This document shows positions 32,813 through 40,200 of a stretch of DNA of 53,080 bases, piece after piece. The translations under genes were made by a program, and so were the position numbers. Each line of letters opens with the position of its first letter. Within the stretch, counting starts at the first letter, position 1. The stretch lies in the NCBI GenBank assembly GCA_013285805.1, contig JABDGY010000011.1, positions 1 through 53,080 on the forward strand. The letters are read 5' to 3'. Source of the stretch: Bacteroidota bacterium. Its GTDB lineage: Bacteria; Bacteroidota; Bacteroidia; JABEUT01. The notes beneath the pieces were generated by a model. That model was not told the DNA's origin and did no database searches. It worked only from the letters and a program-made list of their open reading frames with translations.

Positions 32813-35629
32813 CTAGTGTAAATGCTCGATTTCGGCCTTCAATTCACTGATTGCCTCATTGCACACGGTTTTAACATGTGCAATCATCCCGGGAAGTTCT
32901 TCAGTATGAGTTTCGCTGGTTGCATAATCTTCTATCAGCTTAACTTCTTTTTCAATTTCTTTAATTCCCACAAACATTACTGAGGGTTTCATTTTATGGG
33001 CCACTTTGCCCAGGGAGCCCCAATCATGCTCCGCCAGGTGCTTTTCCAGCTTTCCAACGGCTTCGGGGGTTTGTTCTATAAATAGGGTTATCATTTGCTG
33101 TATGAACTCATTGCTGCCATTGGCCAGCTTCTGCAGGTAGCTCAGGTCAATGTGCCTTCCATGCTCATTGCCATTAGTCGCGGGTGTTTCCATAGTAATA
33201 GATATGTCTTGGTTCTGTACATTAAGAACTGAAGCTATTTTCATATAAAGCTTGCGGGTATTGAAAGGCTTTGATATATAATCATTCATTCCTGCCTCTA
33301 TGCACTTTTCTTCTTCACCGGAAATAGCGTGTGCCGTCATGGCTATTATAGGTACACGCGACTTTGGAGGCTGGAGTTTAGTTCTGATGTATCTCGTAGC
33401 CTCATATCCATCCATTTCTGGCAGTTGAATGTCCATTAATACAATATCGTAATTATGTTTCCCTGCTTTTTCAACCGCAATAAGGCCGTTTTCGGCTATA
33501 TCCACGGTCCAGCCCCAATCAGTAAGCACTTTTTTTGCCAGCAGTTGGTTCAAGGCATTATCTTCAACTAACAACACACTCAGTTCTTTTATCGTATTCA
33601 ACTCACTATTCTCAATCTTGCTATCGGGCACTTTGGCTTCAGTGGTGCTCTTCCTGTAAACAAGAGTAAATGAAAATACCGAGCCTTCTTTTTCACGGCT
33701 TTCAACGTTTATCTCTCCTCCCTGTATTTCAATAAGCTGTTTAACTATAGCTAATCCAAGGCCCGTTCCGCCGTATTTTCTTGTAGTGTCGTTTGTGGCC
33801 TGTGTAAAAGCATCGAAAATGGTTGATAATTTATCCTGTGGAATGCCAATACCTGTATCGCTGACAGTAAAGCGAACGCTGACAAAATCGTTTTCTTCAT
33901 TAAGCAGTTCAACACTTACTTTTACTTCGCCTTTTTGTGTAAATTTAATAGCATTACCTACAAGGTTAAGTAATACCTGGTTTAGCCGGGTGGGGTCGCC
34001 AATAAGCCTCTGGGGAATTCTATTGTCAATGGATTTTGAGAGTTTAATTTTTTTCTCAACAGACTTCGGTAACATTAACTCAGTTAATGTTGAGATAATC
34101 TGGGAGACGCTGAATTCAATCCGTTCCAATGGAATTTTACCTGATTGTATTTTAGAGAAATCTAATATATCATTTATTATAACAATAAGGTTCTCACCCG
34201 ATGTATGAATGGCATCAATGTATTGCTGCTGGTCGTTAGATAGAGATGTTTTTAAAAGCAATTCGGTAAACCCTACAATGGCATTCATGGGTGTGCGTAT
34301 TTCATGGCTCATATTGGCCAGGAACTGCTCTTTTACTCTTACTGATTCTTCAAGCTGCTTTTTTGCTTTTGTAAGTTCATTCAACGCCTTGTTGCCCTTC
34401 ATAAGAGAGTATTCGGCTATTTTATTGGCCTGAACAAGATCTTCTTCCATCCTCTTCCTGAGTGTAATATCTGAATCTATGGCAATAATGCGTTTTACCT
34501 TTCCGTTTTCATCCAATACCGGGGTAAGTGTGGTGATAGTCCAATATTCTTTATTGTTTTTTGAATAATTCTTGCTTTCATACGTCACCGGCTCTTTCGT
34601 TTTAATAACTTTCCTAAAGTATTCCATTGATTCTGAAATACCCGTTTCATATCCATGTCTTAGCGCTTCGCCATGGGTATTTTTCAATTCATCTAACGTA
34701 TAACCTGTAAGAATGGTAAAGCCTTCATTTACCCATTCTATTTTGCCATGTGAATCGGTAATAATAACAGAATTGAAGGATTTTGTTGCTGCAGTCGCCA
34801 GGTTCTCCATTTCCTGCTCCTGCATACGTTCCGTTACGTCCTGCCCTGTTCCTACTAATTTAACGGCCTCTCCTTTTTCATTAACTACAGCTTCGCCCTG
34901 GGCATGCAATATTCTTACTGCCCCGTCGGGGCGCATAACCCGGTACGAAAACGTAGTGGGTTTACCTGTTTTAGTTATAAAATCAATAATACTTCTTACA
35001 TTTTCCCTGTCGGCAGTTAAAATATATTCAAGTATTGTTTCCTGCTCAAGCTCCTGGCCTGAGGGAGGCAGGCCATGAATACGGAACAGTTCATCGGACC
35101 AACTTACTTTGGAAGTAGTTAAATCCATTTCCCAGCTACCAATGTGCGCCAGTTTTTGGGCCTCGGCCAGTTTCTGCTTTTCGTTTAACAGGGCAATGGT
35201 CTTTTCTTCCAGCTCGCGCGCTTTCTCCGATATATCCTGAATCAGTTTATGCCGTTCAATACTGTAATTAATTGCCCGTCTTAATTCATTCCCCTTAATT
35301 TTTCCTTTTATCAGGAAATCCTGCGCCCCTAACTTAACTGCATCTATACCCATTGTCTCATCTTCAACCCCTGTAAGCACTATTATAGGGGTATTAGGAT
35401 GTTTCTGATGCAGCTTATTAAATGTATCAAGCCCCCAGCTATCGGGCAGTGAAAGGTCAAGAATAATTACATCAAATATTTTTTTCTCAAGCAATTCTAC
35501 CCCCTTCAATAAACTATCCGTAGTAGAAAGTGCGGCTTTACCGGCATAAACGCCTTTCAGAAAAATCCTTACTAATTCACTATCGGCAGGATTATCTTCA
35601 ATAAGCAATATGTTTACTTTATTATCCAC
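32813..35629 (-). CDS. Hybrid histidine kinase REC-PAS-PAS-HK-REC-HPt
   Basis: A 938-residue soluble phosphorelay protein with domains in order: receiver (about 5-125, ILLIEDN, VIILDLSLPD, VLTGVED); two PAS domains (about 155-400); HisKA with NMSHEIRTPMNAIVGFTELL; HATPase_c with [34 protein letters not shown]; a second receiver (VLLVEDNALNQLLAKKVL, VLMDIQLPEMDGYEA, SKPFNT); and a C-terminal HPt with VAHKMKPS. A complete His-Asp-His chain is therefore present in one polypeptide, suited to pass phosphate on to stand-alone receivers. It has no membrane segments. It lies 3 bp after the PAS kinase gene and is the last gene of the receiver-kinase-hybrid operon. Confidence 0.95.
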   Translation of the reverse strand: MDNKVNILLIEDNPADSELVRIFLKGVYAGKAALSTTDSLLKGVELLEKKIFDVIILDLSLPDSWGLDTFNKLHQKHPNTPIIVLTGVEDETMGIDAVKLGAQDFLIKGKIKGNELRRAINYSIERHKLIQDISEKARELEEKTIALLNEKQKLAEAQKLAHIGSWEMDLTTSKVSWSDELFRIHGLPPSGQELEQETILEYILTADRENVRSIIDFITKTGKPTTFSYRVMRPDGAVRILHAQGEAVVNEKGEAVKLVGTGQDVTERMQEQEMENLATAATKSFNSVIITDSHGKIEWVNEGFTILTGYTLDELKNTHGEALRHGYETGISESMEYFRKVIKTKEPVTYESKNYSKNNKEYWTITTLTPVLDENGKVKRIIAIDSDITLRKRMEEDLVQANKIAEYSLMKGNKALNELTKAKKQLEESVRVKEQFLANMSHEIRTPMNAIVGFTELLLKTSLSNDQQQYIDAIHTSGENLIVIINDILDFSKIQSGKIPLERIEFSVSQIISTLTELMLPKSVEKKIKLSKSIDNRIPQRLIGDPTRLNQVLLNLVGNAIKFTQKGEVKVSVELLNEENDFVSVRFTVSDTGIGIPQDKLSTIFDAFTQATNDTTRKYGGTGLGLAIVKQLIEIQGGEINVESREKEGSVFSFTLVYRKSTTEAKVPDSKIENSELNTIKELSVLLVEDNALNQLLAKKVLTDWGWTVDIAENGLIAVEKAGKHNYDIVLMDIQLPEMDGYEATRYIRTKLQPPKSRVPIIAMTAHAISGEEEKCIEAGMNDYISKPFNTRKLYMKIASVLNVQNQDISITMETPATNGNEHGRHIDLSYLQKLANGSNEFIQQMITLFIEQTPEAVGKLEKHLAEHDWGSLGKVAHKMKPSVMFVGIKEIEKEVKLIEDYATSETHTEELPGMIAHVKTVCNEAISELKAEIEHLH

Positions 35630-35632
35630 GAC

Positions 35633-37570
35633 TTAAGTTACTTTAATAGTGAAATAGAATGCCGAGCCTTTTTCCGGCTCCGATTCTACCCATATTTTGC
35701 CGCCATGCCGTTCTACTATTTTTTTACAAATGCTAAGGCCAATACCTGTTCCGGGGTACTTCTCCCTGCCATTTAACCTCTGAAATATTACAAAAATCTT
35801 ATCTGAATACTCTTTGGGTATTCCAATTCCATTATCCTTTACAGAAAAAATAAATTCTCCGTTTTTTCTTTCACTTCCAATACGTATTTCCGGTTTTTTA
35901 CTACCCCGGAACTTCATGGCATTACCAATAAGATTTTGAAACAGCTGGCCAATAAGCACAGTATCCCCATATATTTCCGGCATCTTCTTATATGAAATAA
36001 TAGCGCCCGATTCTTCAATCTGCTCTTTCATATCGTGCTTTATTTCATCCAATACATCGGTAAGGTTAATCCATTCAAAAGGCTTTATCCTGTTTACCCT
36101 TGAATATTCAAGCAAACTGTTAATCAGTTGCCGCATTCGTTTGCTACCATCAACAGCAAAATCAATAAATTCATTAGCGTCTTCATCCAACTTATCTTTA
36201 TAACGCGATGCCAGCAATTGCACATAACTACTCACTGTTCTTAACGGTTCCTGCAAGTCGTGTGAGGCCACATAGGCAAACTGCTCCAGCTCGGTATTAG
36301 AGCGCATAAGCTCGTGGGTTTTTCTTTCAAGTTCAAGTTTTGCATTACGCATCTCGGTTACATCTTCAGAAATGCCAAGTAAATACACTGGATGCCCCGA
36401 TGAATTAAGTATAGGTATTTTGCGTGTATGCAACCAGCGTCTTCCATTCTTTGTGTCAATAGGCTCTTCGGGGATATCCACTATATCCAGCTGGCTTAAA
36501 ACAGCCCTGTCTTTTCCGGTAAAGAAATCTGCCTGTTCTTTAGGAAAGAAGTCATGGTCGTTTTTACCAAGGAGTTCTGCCTTCGGAGTTCCCAGTAACC
36601 GTTCCCCTGCTTTATTGAAGCGGACAAAATTGAGGGATTCAGCATCTTTAACAAAAACCATGTTTGGAATATTTTCCAGTACGGAATCCAGGAAATTGTT
36701 AATAGCTTTCAGGTCATCTGCTGATTGCTTCTGTTTTGTAATATCACGTGTAAGTTTCGAAAAGCCTTTTAGCTTCTTTTTTTCATCGTACAAGGCAGTG
36801 TATATTATGTTTGCCCAAAACTTCTCTCCGTTTTTTCTTACTCTCCACCCTTCCGTTTCAAGGTGCCCATTTTCACCCGCTATTTTCAAATTGCTTTCGG
36901 GTATACCTTTTTTTATGTCATCATTGGTATAGAATACTGATATATATTTCCCCAATATTTCATCGGCTTTATACCCCTTAATATTTTCCGCTCCTTCATT
37001 CCAGCTTTGCACATGGCCATCAGGCGTAATCATAAAAATGGCATAATCCTTAATATTCTGAACCATCAGCCTGAATTTCTCTTCGCTTTCTTTCAATTTC
37101 TCCTCAGTTTCTTTCTGCACCTTAAAAAGCATCTGGATGGCGGTATCCTGCGCCAGGGTATAAAGGCCTTCCAGTTCCTCGGTTATAGTAATAGCTTCTC
37201 CCGAGCTCTTTACAAAATCGGGCAGAAGGTGAAATATTGCGGTTTTTTGTGCGGCATAAATAAGCACAAGGTCGGAAGGATGAATTTCATCGCGCCCTAT
37301 TCCCGGCACCTTATTTTCCGCCCATAGTTTAAGGCTTGCCCTGGTATTACTTATCATGGTTCCGTCCTGTACTGATGAAAGAAATTTCGCCAGGCTATCC
37401 ATAGTCATTTTAAACGTGGTCTCATCGTAAAGGTTTTTTATCATTCCTTTTTCAATAACCCGCTTAACAATAGGGATATCCATTGATCCTATCTTATCAA
37501 TATAGAACTTCGTCAGGTCTTTCAGCCGCTCATCGCGCAGGTATCTTACAAAATCCTCAAGGGTTTTCAT
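35633..37570 (-). CDS. PAS-PAS histidine kinase with N-terminal helical domain
   Basis: A 645-residue soluble kinase. Residues 1-160 are a helical domain resembling the RsbRD N-terminal domain (MKTLEDFVRYLRDERLKDLT; DLVLIYAAQKTAIFHLLPDF). Two PAS domains follow (about 170-290, FMITPDGHVQSWNEGAENIK; and 300-420, FVKDAESLNFVRFNKAGERL, DHDFFPKEQ), then HisKA with YVASHDLQEPLRTVSSYVQL and HATPase_c with NAMKFRGSKKP, KDNGIGIP, EKYPGTGIGLSICKKIV. The second PAS may sense small molecules; no heme or flavin site is identifiable. It follows a receiver gene by 6 bp and precedes the hybrid kinase by 3 bp. Confidence 0.94.
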   Translation of the reverse strand: MKTLEDFVRYLRDERLKDLTKFYIDKIGSMDIPIVKRVIEKGMIKNLYDETTFKMTMDSLAKFLSSVQDGTMISNTRASLKLWAENKVPGIGRDEIHPSDLVLIYAAQKTAIFHLLPDFVKSSGEAITITEELEGLYTLAQDTAIQMLFKVQKETEEKLKESEEKFRLMVQNIKDYAIFMITPDGHVQSWNEGAENIKGYKADEILGKYISVFYTNDDIKKGIPESNLKIAGENGHLETEGWRVRKNGEKFWANIIYTALYDEKKKLKGFSKLTRDITKQKQSADDLKAINNFLDSVLENIPNMVFVKDAESLNFVRFNKAGERLLGTPKAELLGKNDHDFFPKEQADFFTGKDRAVLSQLDIVDIPEEPIDTKNGRRWLHTRKIPILNSSGHPVYLLGISEDVTEMRNAKLELERKTHELMRSNTELEQFAYVASHDLQEPLRTVSSYVQLLASRYKDKLDEDANEFIDFAVDGSKRMRQLINSLLEYSRVNRIKPFEWINLTDVLDEIKHDMKEQIEESGAIISYKKMPEIYGDTVLIGQLFQNLIGNAMKFRGSKKPEIRIGSERKNGEFIFSVKDNGIGIPKEYSDKIFVIFQRLNGREKYPGTGIGLSICKKIVERHGGKIWVESEPEKGSAFYFTIKVT

Positions 37571-37576
37571 GGTGCC

Positions 37577-38011
37577 TTATTCTTCCTTTCTGGGTAATTT
37601 TACAATGGTAAGCCAGAACTCTTCTATTGACCTTACAACATTAATAAACTGGCTAAGGTCAACCGGCTTCATTATATAACAATTGGCATGATTGGCGTAA
37701 GTATTAAGAATATCCTGTTCAGCCGCTGATGTTGTAAGTATAATTACCGGAATAAATTTGAGGACAGGGTCGCTTTTAATTTCTGCCAGCACTTCACGTC
37801 CGTCCTTTTTAGGAAGGTTCAGGTCCAATAAAACAAGATCGGGCGTTTCCACTTCGGCATATTTACCAAGTTTTCTTAAATAGATAAGTGCATCTTCGCC
37901 ATCTGTCGCAATATTCAGTGTATTACGAATACGTCCTTCCTTAAACACTTCTTTAGTAAGCCGTATATCAGCAGGGTTATCTTCAACCAGTAGAATATTA
38001 ATTGAATTCAT
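37577..38011 (-). CDS. Rcp1-like stand-alone receiver
   Basis: A 144-residue receiver of the Rcp1/phytochrome-partner type, with long loops: [20 protein letters not shown], phosphoacceptor Asp63 in [17 protein letters not shown], Thr in [12 protein letters not shown], and Lys in CYIMKPVDL. Such receivers usually pair with kinases of the H-box type found in the next gene. The ATG at 38011 gives the normal family N-terminus; the frame also offers ATG 38080 and GTG 38113. The predicted promoter near 38118 is compatible with 38080 as well, so up to 23 extra residues are possible. It is the first gene of the operon with both kinases. Confidence 0.93.
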   Translation of the reverse strand: MNSINILLVEDNPADIRLTKEVFKEGRIRNTLNIATDGEDALIYLRKLGKYAEVETPDLVLLDLNLPKKDGREVLAEIKSDPVLKFIPVIILTTSAAEQDILNTYANHANCYIMKPVDLSQFINVVRSIEEFWLTIVKLPRKEE

Positions 38012-38117
38012 GGGGTTATAATTATTCGTAATTCTTTCGTATACAGTGAGTTCATTCTTAGTAGTGTTCTTTTCTGCCATCAGTTTGCTTGTATTAATGA
38101 AGAATATGGGCACATCA

Positions 38118-38188
38118 CTAAGTTAGCCTTAGGAAGCCTATTTGCAGGGGCCAATTCGGTGAACAGGTTAAATAAAGCAGTGAACTGA
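38118..38188 (-). promoter_or_regulatory. Promoter with LytTR-type direct repeat (receiver/kinase operon)
   Basis: On the minus strand, TCAGTTCAC (38180-38188) and CCTGTTCAC (38159-38167) lie 21 bp apart start to start; CGAATTGG follows, and a -7-like TAACTTAG (38118-38125) lies 33 bp beyond. The layout repeats that at 32722-32791 almost base for base. The LytTR regulator gene ends 27 bp upstream. Confidence 0.58.
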
Positions 38189-38214
38189 AGGAAAATGTAG
38201 ACTAAAAAATAGGC

Positions 38215-38901
38215 CTATTGTAATGGGTTCAGGCGCTTAATAAAATTCTCTTTATACAGGGCCCCAACAGGAATTGATACATCGTTTATATATATGGTAG
38301 TATCTTCAACCACCTTCACATTATCAAGTTGCACTATATAGGAACGGTGAACACGTACAAATTTATCATCGGGTAATTTGCTTTCCACAGCCTTAAGAGT
38401 AGAGTGAAGTATAAAACGCTGATCCCTGGTATGTATAGTAATATAATCGCCAAGGGCTTCAATCCATAATATTTCTTTAACCGGTACCTTAGTTAATACC
38501 GAATCCTTTTTTATAAAAAAATATTCTGTTGAGGTAGTAAGCTCTTTTATGTCGGTGCTTTCTTTTACTTTACCCACCGCTTTAAGGAACCTTGGCAATG
38601 CAACAGGTTTTACAATGTAGTCAACCACGTTTAGCTCAAATGCGTCAATGGCGTATTCCTTGTGGGTTGTAGTAAGTATTACTGCCGGCCTGTTGTCGAG
38701 GCTTCTCAGCATGTCTATACCGCTCATCTGCGGCATTTCTATGTCAAGAAATATAAGATCTACGTTTTCATTTTTTAAAACAGCTATAGCTTCCAAAGGA
38801 TTTTTGCACTCTTTTACAATGTTAAGGTGCGCTACCTGTTTTGCTAATTGTGCAATTATCTTCCTGGAAGCATCGTCATCATCAACAATTATGCAGTTCA
38901 T
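38215..38901 (-). CDS. LytTR-family response regulator
   Basis: A 228-residue DNA-binding response regulator. The receiver (1-120) has IIVDDDD, phosphoacceptor Asp53 in IFLDIEMPQMSG, Thr in ILTTTHKEYA and Lys in YIVKPV. The LytTR domain (about 130-228) has FFIKKDSVLTKVPVKEILWI, EALGDYITIHT, and VRVHRSYIVQLDNV. LytTR proteins bind two direct repeats spaced about 21-22 bp. No LytS/YpdA-type kinase is next to it, so one of the cluster kinases may act on it. It is the best candidate regulator for the repeats at 38159-38188 and 32762-32791. Confidence 0.95.
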   Translation of the reverse strand: MNCIIVDDDDASRKIIAQLAKQVAHLNIVKECKNPLEAIAVLKNENVDLIFLDIEMPQMSGIDMLRSLDNRPAVILTTTHKEYAIDAFELNVVDYIVKPVALPRFLKAVGKVKESTDIKELTTSTEYFFIKKDSVLTKVPVKEILWIEALGDYITIHTRDQRFILHSTLKAVESKLPDDKFVRVHRSYIVQLDNVKVVEDTTIYINDVSIPVGALYKENFIKRLNPLQ

Positions 38902-38953
38902 AGTTATGGGGTTTATGAAGTTCTACCGCCAATTATACAAAAATGTTACATAA

Positions 38954-39119
38954 ACAATGTTTTTTTTATTGCCGTGAAATAAGGGCAAACATCAATGGTA
39001 TAATATAATATGCTGTTTGTCAAATTATTAAATAGTTACATCAATTTTCAAAGGCATATGACAACTTTATACCATTTAATACACTATTTACATTGTACCT
39101 GGCGTAACACAACATTGTA
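38954..39119. promoter_or_regulatory. ACATTGT repeats in the LytTR/outer-membrane-protein intergenic region
   Basis: The 385-bp space between the divergent genes 38901 and 39287 has no gene. It holds two direct copies of ACATTGTA at 39090-39097 and 39112-39119, 22 bp apart (two helical turns), and an inverted ACATTGT at 38954-38960 close to the LytTR gene. The pair spacing would suit a LytTR-type dimer, though the sequence differs from the GTT consensus. Otherwise I see only AT-rich DNA. Confidence 0.35.
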
Positions 39120-39286
39120 AGCCCTGAAGGAAAATATCAACCTCTTAGTTGCGTGACTTTATATGCCTATTTACCCTAATAATAATTCTGTTTATCGAAA
39201 ATCCTCAAGTCTCGCATTCTTATGGATATAGTTTTACATCAACATATTGATAAGCGGGAAATAGTAATAACTAAATTTTATGAGCG

Positions 39287-39958
39287 ATGAATACAAAAAG
39301 AAATCAACCACAATTTTTAACGGGCGCCTTATTATTAGTTTGCATGTCGGTGTTTGGGCAAGATAATTCAGGCGTTATGCAACCTCAGGAAACTACACAA
39401 CCAAATGTTCAAGTTCAAAGCAATGGTTATTATTTTGATAAAGGGAGTAATATAATTAACCTGGGTGTGGGGCTAGGGGGATACTATAGTTATTGGGGTG
39501 GGGGATACTACCAGACCCCTGATTTTGTTATAGCGTACGAAAATGGAACCTTTGGCGATGTTGGGCCGGGAGTAATAAGCCTTGGCGGTTTATTTGCATA
39601 TAAAGGCATATCGTATAATTGGGCTACCCAGGATGGATACAGTTACACGGAAAGATGGAATTACTGGATACTCGGCTTTAGAAGTGCCTATCACCTTCAG
39701 GTTTCAAGTGCACCAAAATTTGATCCCTATGCAGGATTGATGTTGGGTTATTACTTTTTAGGTTATTCGTTTTCGACTGATAACCCCGGCTACATGCACC
39801 CCGGTAATTCGGGCTATGTATATTATACGGCCACATACCCGGATTATTATGCCCTTAGTGTTTTCCTGGGAGCGCGCTATGCTTTAAGTAATAAAGTGGG
39901 TATTTGGGGAGAATTGGGTTATGGATACTCAACACTTGCCCTGGGCGTCAGTTTTTAA
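39287..39958 (+). CDS. Outer-membrane beta-barrel-like protein
   Basis: A 223-residue secreted protein. A signal peptide with LTGALLLVCMSVFG is followed by a Gln/Val-rich linker, then Tyr/Gly-rich strands (NLGVGLGGYYSYWGGGYYQT; AYHLQVSSAPKFDPYAGLML; YALSVFLGARYALSNKVGIW) and a final strand YSTLALGVSF with terminal Phe, the usual BAM recognition pattern. Function unknown. It is divergent from the LytTR gene across a repeat-bearing spacer, so it may be regulated by it. Confidence 0.8.
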   Translation: MNTKRNQPQFLTGALLLVCMSVFGQDNSGVMQPQETTQPNVQVQSNGYYFDKGSNIINLGVGLGGYYSYWGGGYYQTPDFVIAYENGTFGDVGPGVISLGGLFAYKGISYNWATQDGYSYTERWNYWILGFRSAYHLQVSSAPKFDPYAGLMLGYYFLGYSFSTDNPGYMHPGNSGYVYYTATYPDYYALSVFLGARYALSNKVGIWGELGYGYSTLALGVSF

Positions 39959-39991
39959 AATGTGATTCCATTGACTATTGTCTAATACGAC

Positions 39992-40040
39992 AAAAAGAGA
40001 ATACCTATCCTGCAAGTAAGGGGGTGGGTTTTCTTTTTTT
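39992..40040 (+). terminator. Probable terminator after the barrel protein
   Basis: AAAAAGAGAATACC (39992-40005) can pair imperfectly with GGGTTTTCTTTTTTT (about 40026-40040), ending in seven T residues. It lies 34 bp after the stop codon. The remaining 160 bp to the next gene show nothing clear. Confidence 0.5.
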
Positions 40041-40200
40041 GTTAACATGAATTTGCAATGTTTATACCATTAATCTGTAACTTTTCGTTATATAGATAAG
40101 TATAAGAATAGCAGAATTGAAGTTAATGGAGAAAATTACTAACAGTTATATTTAAATTTGCCTTATAATTTTCTTGTAGTGAACCCCAATACTATACAAG

